Notes: generated by a model not told the origin, from the sequence alone. DNA of 64,000 nucleotides from Dactylosporangium sp040605635 (GCF_040605635.1 NZ_JBEXDG010000035.1:36772-100771); one strand, 5' to 3'. Numbered from the stretch's first letter, positions 52,116-60,638 are shown. A program made the numbers and translations.

Positions 52116-52185
52116 ACCGAAATCCTGGCCCTTCCTCGAAGCGCTCGACAGTGTCTGGAACGACGTGACCCGTACAATTTCCGAC

Positions 52186-53127
52186 ATGACATCGGTCGCG
52201 GTCGCCGTCACCGACGGGATGCTGCACTTCGAGCTGGGCCTGGCCTGCGAGGTGTTCGGCTCCGCCCCGGACGCCGTGCGGGTCCCCTGGTATGACGTCA
52301 GCGTCTGCGGCACGGGTCCCGTGCGCGTCGGTCGCTTCACGCTGACGCCGGACCGCGGGCTCGACCACCTGGCCCGGGCCCGCACGGTGATCGTCCCGGC
52401 TCTCGCCGACGTCGACGAGGACCCACCGGCCGACCTGGTCCGTGCCGTCCGCGCGGCCCATGCCCACGGCGCCAGGGTGGTCTCGCTGTGCACCGGCGCG
52501 TTCGTGCTGGCCGCCGCCGGCATCCTCGACGGGCTGCGCGCCACCACGCACTGGGCGCACACGGACGACCTGGCCGCGCGCTATCCGAAGGTCACGGTCG
52601 ACCCCGACGTGCTCTACATCGACAACGGCAGCGTGCTCACCTCCGCGGGCAAGGCCGCCGCGATGGACCTGTGCCTGCACCTGGTCCGCCTCGACCACGG
52701 CCCCGCGGTCGCCAACGTGGTCGCCCGCCGCCTGGTCGTGCCGCCGCACCGGGCCGGCGGCCAGGCCCAGTACGTCACCACGCCGGTGCCCGCCGGCGAC
52801 GGCCACCCGCTGGCGTCGCTGCTGCCCTGGGTCATGCGGCGGCTGGACCGTCCGCTCACCGTGGAGGACCTCGCCGCCCGGGCCAACATGAGCTCCCGCC
52901 ACCTGGCCCGCCACTTCCACGCCGTCACCGGCACCACCCCGCTGCGGTGGCTGCTGACCCAGCGGATCCGCCGCGCCCAGGAGCTCCTCGAGACCACCGA
53001 CGACAACATCGACACCATCGCCAACGCCGCGGGCATGGGCACCGCGACCACCCTGCGCCGGCACTTCCAGCGAACGGTCGGCGTCCCGCCCGACACCTAC
53101 CGCCGCACCTTCCGCGCCTCACCGTGA
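52186..53127 (+). CDS. GlxA-type AraC-family transcriptional regulator
   Basis: 313 residues from the ATG at 52186; a GTG at 52165 is possible. Residues 1-170 are a DJ-1/PfpI-like amidotransferase fold (VAVAVTDGMLHFELGLACEVFG, VVSLCTGAFVLAAAGILDGLRATTHWAH) with Cys in the nucleophile-elbow position. Residues 210-313 are two AraC helix-turn-helix motifs (LTVEDLAARANMSSRHLARHF; NIDTIANAAGMGTATTLRRHFQRTVGVPPDTYR). It probably regulates the divergent enoyl-reductase-like gene in response to a small metabolite or oxidation. Confidence 0.9.
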   Translation: MTSVAVAVTDGMLHFELGLACEVFGSAPDAVRVPWYDVSVCGTGPVRVGRFTLTPDRGLDHLARARTVIVPALADVDEDPPADLVRAVRAAHAHGARVVSLCTGAFVLAAAGILDGLRATTHWAHTDDLAARYPKVTVDPDVLYIDNGSVLTSAGKAAAMDLCLHLVRLDHGPAVANVVARRLVVPPHRAGGQAQYVTTPVPAGDGHPLASLLPWVMRRLDRPLTVEDLAARANMSSRHLARHFHAVTGTTPLRWLLTQRIRRAQELLETTDDNIDTIANAAGMGTATTLRRHFQRTVGVPPDTYRRTFRASP

Positions 53128-53192
53128 CCGACCGGAGCCGCGCCCTCGGCGGCCGGCGTCCGATCGCGGCCGTCCTGGCGGAGCAGCTCCAC

Positions 53193-53510
53193 TCAGTCCA
53201 GTCCGAGGGCCAGCCGGGACAGGTCCTCCGCGGTGCGAGGGCGGCCGGGGAACCCCGGGAGCGGGACGAACACGTCCGCGCCGTCGAAGCCGTCGTGCTC
53301 CAGCAGGGAGTCGGCGACGAGCAGCGCCATCTGCGTGTCGTCGGTGGCCTCGCCGGCGTCCCAGCCGCCGCCGGGCTCCATGATGGCCTCAGCGGGCACC
53401 GGGAAGCGTTCGCGGAACGCGCCGGCCGGGCCGAACTCGAACGGGGCGCCGAGCGCGTCGCCGGCCGCGCAGCCCACCATGGCGCCGGTCACCCGGTCGG
53501 CGCGGCTCAT
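53193..53510 (-). CDS. Internally deleted ADP-ribosylglycohydrolase-like protein
   Basis: 105 residues; its ATG overlaps the TetR stop by four bases. The N-terminus (MVGCAAGDALGAPFEF; WDAGEATDDTQMALLVADSLLE) carries the DraG/ADP-ribosylglycohydrolase metal-site motif TDDTQ. After residue 77 it jumps to VFVPLPGFPGRPRTAEDLSRLALGLD, which looks like the extreme C-terminus of the same family. Normal length is about 250-330, so around 200 central residues, including the second Asp-rich metal motif, are missing. Probably inactive, yet still in frame and coupled to tetR. Confidence 0.6.
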   Translation of the reverse strand: MSRADRVTGAMVGCAAGDALGAPFEFGPAGAFRERFPVPAEAIMEPGGGWDAGEATDDTQMALLVADSLLEHDGFDGADVFVPLPGFPGRPRTAEDLSRLALGLD

Positions 53511-54079
53511 CCGATGTCACGGCGCAGGCCGGCGATGAGGAGCGCGACCATGCGGCGGGCGTCGTAGCGGGGGTCGCGGCCGGCGCCGATGCAGAGGTTG
53601 CCGGTGCCGTACATGAGCGCGAACGGCTCCACGTCGGCGCGGATCTCGCCGGCGGAGACGGCCGCGGCGACGAGTGAGGTGCAGACCGGGAGCAGGCGGT
53701 CGATGAAGTACGCGTGCAGCGACTCGAACGTGGCGTCGTCGGACTGCATCGCCTCGGCGAGGCCGTGTTTGGTGACGAGGAAGTCGACGAACAGGTCGAT
53801 CCAGGCGGCCAGGGCGGCGTGCGGTGAGGCGCTGCCGGCGAGCAGCGCCGGGCCTGCGCCGGCGCACGCCTCGACCTGGTGGCGGTACACGGCGACGATG
53901 AGGTCGGCCCTGGTCGGGAAGTGACGGTAGATCGTGCCGACGCCGACGCCCGCCCTCGCCGCGATGTCGCGGACGGGGACGTCGACGCCGGACGTGACGA
54001 AGGCGGCGGCGGCCGCGTCCAGCAGGGTCTGCTCGTTGCGGCGCGCGTCGGCGCGCTTTCGCGGTACGTCCTCCGGCAC
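53507..54079 (-). CDS. TetR-family transcriptional repressor
   Basis: 190 residues from a GTG at 54079, eight bases after GGAGG. The N-terminal helix-turn-helix (RNEQTLLDAAAAAFVTSGVDVPVRDIAARAGVGVGTIYRHFPTRADLI in part) is classical TetR; the C-terminal ligand domain is Ala-rich. It is divergent from the aldo/keto reductase gene. Two identical palindromes in the 94-bp gap are almost certainly its operators, so it should repress itself and the reductase until a ligand binds. Confidence 0.9.
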   Translation of the reverse strand: MPEDVPRKRADARRNEQTLLDAAAAAFVTSGVDVPVRDIAARAGVGVGTIYRHFPTRADLIVAVYRHQVEACAGAGPALLAGSASPHAALAAWIDLFVDFLVTKHGLAEAMQSDDATFESLHAYFIDRLLPVCTSLVAAAVSAGEIRADVEPFALMYGTGNLCIGAGRDPRYDARRMVALLIAGLRRDIG

Positions 54080-54094
54080 TGTGACACCCTCCAC

Positions 54095-54146
54095 TTGGCA
54101 AACGGAACATGGTTCCGTATGTTTGGTGAGCGGAACATGGTTCCGT
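54095..54146 (+). promoter_or_regulatory. AKR promoter with two TetR operators
   Basis: ACGGAAC-ATG-GTTCCGT (54102-54118) is a perfect 17-bp dyad, and GCGGAAC-ATG-GTTCCGT (54130-54146) repeats it 28 bp further on with one end mismatch. A plausible sigma-70-type promoter for the reductase gene, TTGGCA (54095-54100), 17 bp, TATGTT (54118-54123), has the first operator filling its spacer and the second just beyond the start site. Confidence 0.75.
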
Positions 54147-54173
54147 TTCAACGAGGATACGGGAGGACCGGTC

Positions 54174-55196
54174 ATGCAGTACCGCACCCTGGGCCGCACC
54201 GGCGTGCAGGTCAGCACGCTCGTGCTCGGCGCGATGAACTTCGGCGCCATCGGGCGCACCACGCAGTCCACCGCGACCGCCATCGTCGACGCCGCACTCG
54301 AAGGCGGCATCAACATGATCGACACCGCCGACATGTACGGCCAGGGCGAATCCGAACAGATGGTCGGCAAGGCGATCGCCGGCCGCCGCGACGACATCGT
54401 GCTCGCGACCAAGGCCGTCATGCCGATGGGCGACGAACGCAACCACCGCGGCGCGTCCCGCCGCTGGCTCGTCACCGAGCTCGACAACAGCCTGCGCCGC
54501 CTCGGCGTCTCGCACGTCGACCTGTACCAGATCCACCGCTGGGACCCGACGACCAGCGACGAGGAGACCCTGTCCGCCCTCACCGACCTGCAGCGGGCCG
54601 GCAAGATCCGCTACTTCGGCTGCTCGACGTTTCCGGCGTACCGCATCGTGCAGGCCGAGTGGACCGCCCGGCAGCGTGGTCTCGGCCGGTACGTCACCGA
54701 ACAACCCAGCTACTCGATCCTGCAGCGCGGCATCGAGGCGCACGTCCTGCCGGTGACGCAGGAGTACGAGCTGGGCGTGCTCGCCTGGAGCCCGCTCGCG
54801 TCGGGATGGCTGTCGGGCGCGGTCCGGGCCGGCCAGGAGATCACCACGATCCGTGCTTCGATCCTGCCGGAGCGCTTCGACCTCACCGTCCCCGGCAACC
54901 AGGCCCGCCTCGACGCCGTCGAGCGACTGTCGAAGGTCGCCGACGCGGCGGGTCTGACGCTGATCCAGCTGGCGCTCGGCTTCGTCACGGCGCATCCGGG
55001 CGTCACGAGCGCCATCATCGGCCCGCGCACGGTCGAGCACCTGCGGTCGCAGCTGGCCGCGGCCGACACGGTCCTGCCCGCCGACGTGCTGGACGCGATC
55101 GACGAGATCGTGGCGCCGGGCGTCGACCTCGCCCCGCAGGAGAAGTTCGACACCCCTCCTTCGCTGCTCGACCCCTCGTTGCGCCGCCGTCCGTAG
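54174..55196 (+). CDS. Aldo/keto reductase
   Basis: 340 residues; GGGAGGA precedes the ATG. The NADPH-dependent TIM-barrel tetrad is visible: Asp and Tyr in NMIDTADMYGQGESE, Lys in VLATKAVMP, His in VDLYQIHRWDP. SAIIGPRTVEHL near the end is the coenzyme-binding segment. It reduces aldehydes or ketones and is probably induced by its substrate through the divergent TetR protein. Confidence 0.92.
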   Translation: MQYRTLGRTGVQVSTLVLGAMNFGAIGRTTQSTATAIVDAALEGGINMIDTADMYGQGESEQMVGKAIAGRRDDIVLATKAVMPMGDERNHRGASRRWLVTELDNSLRRLGVSHVDLYQIHRWDPTTSDEETLSALTDLQRAGKIRYFGCSTFPAYRIVQAEWTARQRGLGRYVTEQPSYSILQRGIEAHVLPVTQEYELGVLAWSPLASGWLSGAVRAGQEITTIRASILPERFDLTVPGNQARLDAVERLSKVADAAGLTLIQLALGFVTAHPGVTSAIIGPRTVEHLRSQLAAADTVLPADVLDAIDEIVAPGVDLAPQEKFDTPPSLLDPSLRRRP

Positions 55197-55247
55197 CCCC
55201 GCCGCCGCGACGGTCCGGCGCGTCGACAGCACCTGTGAGCCACTAGG

Positions 55248-55910
55248 ATGGCCGTCGTGGAGATCGAGGTGGAGGAAGGCGCGTTCGTCGAGGTGCCGAC
55301 CGCCGACGCGACCGGCATGGACCGGCGCGCGTTCGGCGAGTTCGTCAGCCACCGCGGCGAGATGGCGTCGTACGCGTTCGGCTGGACCACCGGCGCCGAC
55401 CCGCACGCCGGCCACCTCACGATCGGTATGGGCGTCGGCAACCCGGGCGGCGGCACGTTCCACGCCCGGGTCGTCCAGCACGGCGACGGGCACGGGCTGG
55501 CGCTCACCGACGAGCCGTTCGAGCGCGTCCCCGAGGGCGGCCCCGACCTGACCGCCGCGCAGGCCCGTGCCCACGACACGCTGCCGTTCATCTGGTGGGT
55601 CGCCGACCTCGTCCTGGAGCGCGACCGCCGCGCCGCGTGGATGCTGCACTGGCTGCTGGGCACCAACAGCATCCAGACCCTCGAGGTCTTCGAGCGCCGC
55701 GAGCCCATCCTGTACGTCAGCCACGACGCCGGCGACGGCAGCTGGCAGCTGATCGGCCCGTCCGACGCCGACCCGACCACCGGCAAGCTCGGCCACCTGC
55801 ACCACGCCGTCGACGAGGACCCCACCCTCGTCGACATCCTGGACCTCGCCCCCGGCGAGTCCGCGACCCGCGCCGCCCCCGGCGCCCCCTGGACCCGCCA
55901 CCCCGCCTGA
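55248..55910 (+). CDS. Conserved-looking hypothetical protein, DUF2185-like tail
   Basis: 220 residues, or 217 from a GTG at 55257. The N-terminal half is beta-rich; the C-terminal half (PILYVSHDAGDGSWQLIGPSDADPTTGKLGHLHHAVDEDPTLVDILDLAPGESATR in part) has the look of DUF2185 or immunity-type proteins that end with a Trp-Gln-Leu motif and a helix. The family assignment is tentative. It ends 2 bp before the beta-propeller gene, so the two are an operon. Confidence 0.6.
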   Translation: MAVVEIEVEEGAFVEVPTADATGMDRRAFGEFVSHRGEMASYAFGWTTGADPHAGHLTIGMGVGNPGGGTFHARVVQHGDGHGLALTDEPFERVPEGGPDLTAAQARAHDTLPFIWWVADLVLERDRRAAWMLHWLLGTNSIQTLEVFERREPILYVSHDAGDGSWQLIGPSDADPTTGKLGHLHHAVDEDPTLVDILDLAPGESATRAAPGAPWTRHPA

Positions 55911-55912
55911 CC

Positions 55913-56866
55913 GTGGAGGCGCTCTGGTCCCGTCCGCTGCACGCCCGACCCGGCACCCACGCCGTCGCCGCGGAAGGCGGTGTGCTCGTCGTGGCGGAGC
56001 GGCACTCCCGGCTGGCCCGGCTCGACCCCCGCAGCGGGGAAATGCTGTGGGAGCACCGGATCGAGTCCCGCTGGGGCAGCGCCGCGGTCGGCGGCGGCCA
56101 CTGCCTGTATGTGAGCCAGACCGGCGTCCTGGACTGCCTCGACGCACACGACGGCAGGCCACGATGGCAGCTGCGGATGCCCGCGCACCAGCACCACCTG
56201 ACGGTCGGCGGAGACCTCGCTTTCGTCGGCGGCTGGCGTGGGTACCGGCCGATGACCCGCATCCGGCTCTCCGACGGCACACCGGTCCCGGGCGTTGTCA
56301 CGTCCGCGGACGTCAGCCGGCCGGTGCCGGTCGGCTCCGGCGCCCTGCTCTTCGCCGCCCGGGACGAGCCAGCGCTGTACCTGGTCCGGTCCGTCGATCG
56401 GGCGGACCGTTGGGTTGTTCCGGCGCCCGTGGACTTTCCCGATGCCGGCGACGCGTTCGGCGACGGGGTCGTCTTCGTCTGCGGCCGGCGCACCGTCATG
56501 GCGTTCGGCCCCGAGCGCGGTGTACAAGCGCTGTGGCGGCATGACCGGGACCTGCCGTGGTGTCCGCCGGTGCTCGGCGGCGGCACGCTGTGGCTCGCGG
56601 AGGACGCGTCGGTCACCGTCGTCGACCTCGTCACCGGTGGGCGGACCGTGGTGACGGACCTGCCGCGGGGTGCGGTCTGCGCGGGCGTCGCCACGCCCGC
56701 CGGTGCGCTGCTGCCGCGCGGCGACGGGCATCTGGTCGTGGTCGACCGGTCAGGCCGGATCTGCGCCAGGGTCCGTGTCCCCGCCCCGATCGACCGGCTC
56801 CTGCCCGGCGACGGTGACCTCGTCCACGTCGCCGGCAAGGGCCACCTCACGACGCTCGGCGCGTAG
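55913..56866 (+). CDS. PQQ-like beta-propeller repeat protein, no signal peptide
   Basis: 317 residues from a GTG. Repeated blades of about 40 residues follow the pattern LxRLDPRSGEMLWEHRIES, LDCLDAHDGRPRWQLRMPA, VTVVDLVTGGRTVVTDLP, VVVDRSGRICARVRVPAP, as in PQQ/YVTN-type propellers. There is no export signal and no PQQ-binding site I can identify, so it is probably a cytoplasmic scaffold or sensor. Its stop codon lies inside the first unit of a 20-bp tandem repeat. Confidence 0.65.
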   Translation: MEALWSRPLHARPGTHAVAAEGGVLVVAERHSRLARLDPRSGEMLWEHRIESRWGSAAVGGGHCLYVSQTGVLDCLDAHDGRPRWQLRMPAHQHHLTVGGDLAFVGGWRGYRPMTRIRLSDGTPVPGVVTSADVSRPVPVGSGALLFAARDEPALYLVRSVDRADRWVVPAPVDFPDAGDAFGDGVVFVCGRRTVMAFGPERGVQALWRHDRDLPWCPPVLGGGTLWLAEDASVTVVDLVTGGRTVVTDLPRGAVCAGVATPAGALLPRGDGHLVVVDRSGRICARVRVPAPIDRLLPGDGDLVHVAGKGHLTTLGA

Positions 56867-56960
56867 CGCGGTTTCGCGGCGCGTAGCGCGGTTTCGCGGC
56901 GCGTAGCGCGGTTTCGCGGCGCGTAGCGCGGTTTCGCGGCGCGTAGCGCGGTGATGCGGC
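56861..56960. repeat. 20-bp tandem repeat, five units
   Basis: Unit GCGTAGCGCGGTTTCGCGGC: four perfect copies (56861, 56881, 56901, 56921) and a fifth (56941) differing at four bases. The first copy supplies the stop codon of the propeller gene (TAG), and each unit carries a TAG in that frame. Each unit contains GCGCGGTTTCGC-type dyads. Copy number is likely to vary between strains. Confidence 0.95.
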
Positions 56961-57003
56961 GCGTCTGCGCTCGGCGCAGGAGGTTGGAGAGGTGGTGAAG
57001 CTC

Positions 57004-57318
57004 ATGCAGCCGGCAACGGCAGGTGGGCCGGAGCCTGTGGAGCCGGTGCGGGGACGCGGCAGGAAGATCGTCCTGTTCGGGTTGCTCGCGCTGATGGCCA
57101 CGGTCACCGCGCTCGTGGTCACCTTCGTCGTGTTCGTCGCGCCCGCGGCAGGTGCCGCCGGCGGTTGCGGCGGGGGGCTGACCGGCACGGTCGCGATCGG
57201 GCCGGGGACGCTCGTCGCCGGCCCTTCGCTCAGCGGACCGCCGCCGGGTCCGGGTCGCGCCGCGGCAGCAGGAACGGCAGGCGCTCCGTCAGGAACCGGC
57301 GCGGGAACGCGTCCCTGA
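57004..57318 (+). CDS. Small single-helix membrane protein
   Basis: 104 residues from the ATG at 57004; a GTG at 56992 after GGAGG and GGAG is possible. One strong helix at about 28-52 (LFGLLALMATVTALVVTFVVFV) follows a basic stretch; the outside part is Gly/Ala/Pro-rich. No function is recognised. The last 30 bases overlap the remnant gene on the other strand, and the tail could be non-native. Confidence 0.4.
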   Translation: MQPATAGGPEPVEPVRGRGRKIVLFGLLALMATVTALVVTFVVFVAPAAGAAGGCGGGLTGTVAIGPGTLVAGPSLSGPPPGPGRAAAAGTAGAPSGTGAGTRP

Positions 57319-57470
57319 GCCGCCACAGCCCGCGTCGATCACGAAGTGCGCCATCAACAGCAGCCACTGCAGCGCCTGCCCCGGCGGCGCGTCCCGGCCG
57401 GCGCGAGCGCGACCGTCACCGCGACCGCGCCCACGACCAGGGTCAACGCGATCGTGCCGAGAAGCCACAT
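57289..57470 (-). pseudogene. Frameshifted small membrane-protein gene
   Basis: From the ATG at 57470 the frame gives MWLLGTIALTLVVGAVAVTV and ends prematurely at RRRGRRCSGCC. One base shift inside the GCCGCCGGGG tract restores PGQALQWLLLMAHFVIDAG to a stop at 57289. The two parts match, in order, the fragment on the plus strand at 50869-51060. Either an authentic frameshift or a homopolymer-type sequencing error. Confidence 0.4.
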
Positions 57471-57568
57471 CCGCCGCACCCCACCGACGATAACGACGCC
57501 GTGCACCCCTGAGGTACAGGCGCGGTGGGCGTGGCACACTGGGCGGATGCGAGCACTCCGAAAGGCGC

Positions 57569-57988
57569 ATGGCGCGTAACTCCCCCGGCGCGGTCCGCGC
57601 CCGAGCACCGCGGCGGTCCGAGGCCGGCGCGAAGGTCCGTCCCATCGACGGAATGTCGAGCCGCGCGAACGCGGCGATCGTCAGGTTGCAGACGCAGCGT
57701 CCCGACGTCGGACGCGTCGGAGATGCGCTGCGGTACTACCAACGGATGGTTCTGCGGCCGGGGCGCTGGGCGGAGCTGTCTTCCGACAGGTGCCCCTGTC
57801 CGGGCTGCGACTTCAGCGACGAGCGCGACGTCCTGGAGGCGGCGCTGCACCTGCTGCCGGCGCAGGCGGCCCGGGAGCTGCGGCGGATGGTGAGCGCCCT
57901 GGACGAGGTGTTCCTCCGCAAGACCCTGCCGGACCCGGCCGCGACGTCCCGCACCGCGTGGTGGCGGCGCCGCGTCGACGGGTCGTGA
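57569..57988 (+). CDS. Hypothetical protein with CxCxxC cluster
   Basis: 139 residues from the ATG at 57569. The centre has DRCPCPGCDFSDERDVLEAALHLLPAQAARELRRMV: a CPCPGC cluster that could bind zinc, followed by helices. It ends in a charged stretch (LPDP..WWRRRV). The N-terminal 28 residues are poor in structure, so the true start may be the ATG at 57653. No function recognised. Confidence 0.6.
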   Translation: MARNSPGAVRARAPRRSEAGAKVRPIDGMSSRANAAIVRLQTQRPDVGRVGDALRYYQRMVLRPGRWAELSSDRCPCPGCDFSDERDVLEAALHLLPAQAARELRRMVSALDEVFLRKTLPDPAATSRTAWWRRRVDGS

Positions 57989-58088
57989 GCCGCGTCCCGC
58001 CGGCCGTTCAGCGCAGGACGTCGGCCGGCGGGAGGTCGCGGGTCGCGGCGTGGACGAGCCGCATCGCGCCGCCGGTCACGCGTCGCAC

Positions 58089-58964
58089 CTAGAGGATGGC
58101 GAAATTCGCCATGTCGACGACGGGGTGGTAGCCGAGGGCGGCATAGATCTTGTTGGAGGTGGGGTTGGCCTGGTCGGTGAAGAGGCAGACGCGGTGGCCG
58201 GCGGACCGCAGGAGGTGGGAGACGCCGGCGACGGCGTTGCTGGCGTAGCCGTGGCCTCGCTCGTCCGGGGGTGTGTACACGGGGGCGATGCGGGCGACGC
58301 CGAACGACGGCGGGGTCGCGCCGACGAGGCTCACGGGGCGGCCCGAGGGGTCGAGCCAGCACCAGAGCAGGCCGGCGTCGATGCGGCGCCGCAGCTCCGG
58401 GCGGTCCGGTGGGGTGTGGGTGCCGGAGCCCCGCGGGCGGCCGGCCTGCTCGTCGGCGTCGGCCATGAACGCCGTGACCCAGGCGCTGATCAGGTCCAGG
58501 TCGTCCGGGGTCGCCGCGGCGAGGCGGCCCGGCGAAGGGGCTGGCCGGACCAGCGAACGGAGCTCGTGCAGACGGGTGTGGACGTGGACCTCGGACCGGC
58601 CGCCGGTGAGGCGGGCGAGTTCGGCGGCGCACAGCGCGGAGGCGGGCAGGGCACCGTTGACCGCGAGGGTCTCCTCGCCCCGGTCGTGCAACGCGCGGGC
58701 CAGCGAGACGGCGGCCTCGTCGGGCATCGGCAGCAGGTACAGCGGATACGGCGCGGTCGGGGACGTCCGCATCCCCGCGCCGACGACACGACCGTCGGCG
58801 GAGCGCACCGTCAGCCACCAGAACGGCGGGCCGCCGACGGGCAAGGTCCGGGCCTTGTGGGCGTTCGCCGTCACGACCGTGTTCAGGACCGGGTCGGCGG
58901 CGAGGTGGTCACCGGCCGCGGCGAGGAAGCGGGTCGCGTCGGTGGTGAACTCGAGAGCAACCAT
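58089..58964 (-). CDS. GNAT-family N-acetyltransferase
   Basis: 291 residues. The C-terminal half contains the acetyl-CoA site: IAPVYTPPDERGHGYASNAVAGVSHLL (R-x-x-G-x-G/A type) and CLFTDQANPTSNKIYAALGYHPV, the classical motif B with Asn and Tyr. The N-terminal half (FTTDATRFLAAAGDHLAADPVLNTVV) is of the FR47/GNAT-extension type. Substrate unknown. Divergent from the ATP-grasp gene across 17 bp. Confidence 0.88.
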   Translation of the reverse strand: MVALEFTTDATRFLAAAGDHLAADPVLNTVVTANAHKARTLPVGGPPFWWLTVRSADGRVVGAGMRTSPTAPYPLYLLPMPDEAAVSLARALHDRGEETLAVNGALPASALCAAELARLTGGRSEVHVHTRLHELRSLVRPAPSPGRLAAATPDDLDLISAWVTAFMADADEQAGRPRGSGTHTPPDRPELRRRIDAGLLWCWLDPSGRPVSLVGATPPSFGVARIAPVYTPPDERGHGYASNAVAGVSHLLRSAGHRVCLFTDQANPTSNKIYAALGYHPVVDMANFAIL

Positions 58965-58981
58965 CCGAATAAGGTATCCGT

Positions 58982-59893
58982 GTGTCGATGACGTTGCTGG
59001 TACCGGCGGACCCGCTGCGGCCCCGTCGCCCCGACGAGCACTTCGCCGCGGAGGCCGATGCCGCCCGCGACGCGGGCCTGGACGTGGCCGTGGTCGACCA
59101 TGACGCGTTGACGAGCCCGGACGGCGCGCGGCGCGGCGTCGCCCGCGTCAAGGAAAGCGGCAAGGAAAGCGGCAAGCAGGGCGGCAAGCAAGGCGGCAGG
59201 GACGACGGCGAGGAGGGCGGCAAGGCCGTTTACCGGGGCTGGATGCTGCGCGCGGAGCAGTACGCGGCGTTCGCCGGGGCGCTCGAGGACCGGGACGTCA
59301 CGTTGCGCACGGACGCCGCGCAGTATCGGCGGGCGCACGAGCTGCCCGGCTGGTACGCGGCGCTCGCGGCTGTCACACCACCCACGACGTGGACGGTCGG
59401 CGACGACCGGGAGGCGTTCGAGCGGGCGGCCTGCGACCTCGGGCCCGGCCCGGCGGTCCTGCGCGACTACACGAAGTCGATGAAGCACCACTGGCACGAG
59501 GCCGCGTTCATCCCCGACCTCGCCGACGCCGGCGCCGCGTGGACGGTCGCGTCGCGGTTCCGCGAGCTGCGCGACGACGACTTCACCGGCGGGTTCGTGC
59601 TCCGCCGGTTCGAGGACCTGACGAAGGCCGAGGTCCGCACCTGGTGGGTGGACGGCGCGTGCCGGCTGGTCGGCGCGCACCCCGACACCCCGGACGAGCT
59701 GCCGGCCGCCGACCTCGACCTGTCCGCCGTGGCGCCGCTCGTCGCCGCGCTGGGTCTGCCGTTCGTCACGGTCGACCTGGCGCTGCGGGCCGACGGCGTG
59801 TGGCGGGTCATCGAGCTCGGCGACGGTCAGGTCAGCGACCGCCCGACCAGCATCGACCCGTCGCCGTTCATCGCGGCGCTGGTGCGATCGTGA
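58982..59893 (+). CDS. ATP-grasp domain protein
   Basis: 303 residues from a GTG (or the ATG at 58988). The middle and C-terminus fit small ATP-grasp proteins of the DUF4343 type: LRDYTKSMKHHWHEAAFIPD, FVLRRFEDLTKAEVRTWWVDGACRLVGAHPD and FVTVDLALRADGVWRVIELGDGQVSDRP, where the Asp and Glu bind Mg-ATP. Residues 58-80 are a low-complexity insert of ESGK/QGGK units. It probably ligates an unknown carboxylate and amine. Its 3' end overlaps the convergent DUF4261 gene by 26 bp. Confidence 0.8.
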   Translation: MSMTLLVPADPLRPRRPDEHFAAEADAARDAGLDVAVVDHDALTSPDGARRGVARVKESGKESGKQGGKQGGRDDGEEGGKAVYRGWMLRAEQYAAFAGALEDRDVTLRTDAAQYRRAHELPGWYAALAAVTPPTTWTVGDDREAFERAACDLGPGPAVLRDYTKSMKHHWHEAAFIPDLADAGAAWTVASRFRELRDDDFTGGFVLRRFEDLTKAEVRTWWVDGACRLVGAHPDTPDELPAADLDLSAVAPLVAALGLPFVTVDLALRADGVWRVIELGDGQVSDRPTSIDPSPFIAALVRS

Positions 59894-60593
59894 GCACCGG
59901 CCGGTCCGGGCCCGCGAGGACCGGCCCGGCCTCGACCCGCCAGCGCTGGTGCGGGGTCAGCCCCCGCACGGTGTCGCCGGCCCGCAGCGCCTGGCCCTCG
60001 ATCATGCGCGAGGCGGTGGCCGCGAGGTAGGCGTCGATGGACTCCGGCGGCAGCGCGCCGCACACACACTGCAGGTCGGGCAGGCCCAGCGGGGCGAGCC
60101 CCAGGGTGTCCAGCACGAGTCCGCCGGCGGCGGTGTGCCTGCGCACGTTGACCACGCCGGGGCGCTCCGCGTCGGGCGGCGTGGCGAGCGCGCTCGCCGG
60201 CCACCAGACGCCGGCCGGTCCCGTCTCGTCGGCGAGCCCGCGCACGACGGCGGTCAACGCCCGCACCCGGTCGGCGGGGGCGAACGACGTGCCGAAGACC
60301 TCGCAGACCGTCACGGAGTGCGTGACGGCGCCCATCACCTTCGCCGCGTCCTGCCAGTCGCGGGTGTGGGTGAGGTCCCGGCGGTCCTGCGAGAGCACGG
60401 GCCGGCCGACCGACACCAGGAGCCGGATCGGGTCGGCGACGGTGAGCTCCGGGAACCCGACCACCCACCCGCCGCCGCGGCTCGTGCCGTCGGCGAGCTC
60501 GGCGGACGGCCAGTACCGCCGGATCGCGGCGAGACCCGGACGCAGCCGCACCGCGTCGGTGTAGCAGAGCTCCGCCGCCAGTCCAGCGCTCAT
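59868..60593 (-). CDS. DUF4261-domain protein
   Basis: 241 residues. MSAGLAAELCYTD is an N-terminal fragment of a domain whose central part (DLTHTRDWQDAAKVMGAVTHSVTVCEVFGTSFAPADRVRALTAVVRGLADETGPAGVWWPASALA in part) and ending fit DUF4261 proteins. Function unknown. It contains a CVCGALP motif near residue 175. Convergent overlap with the ATP-grasp gene. Confidence 0.6.
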   Translation of the reverse strand: MSAGLAAELCYTDAVRLRPGLAAIRRYWPSAELADGTSRGGGWVVGFPELTVADPIRLLVSVGRPVLSQDRRDLTHTRDWQDAAKVMGAVTHSVTVCEVFGTSFAPADRVRALTAVVRGLADETGPAGVWWPASALATPPDAERPGVVNVRRHTAAGGLVLDTLGLAPLGLPDLQCVCGALPPESIDAYLAATASRMIEGQALRAGDTVRGLTPHQRWRVEAGPVLAGPDRPVLTIAPAPR

Positions 60594-60638
60594 CGGGGCA
60601 TCATGTCACGGCACCGGCACCGACAGCCCGTACGCGGG

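Noticed and set aside
59152..59222. GGCAAG-type repeats in the ATP-grasp gene as a regulatory repeat
   Set aside because: They keep the reading frame and encode a Gly-Lys-rich insert, so they are part of the coding sequence.
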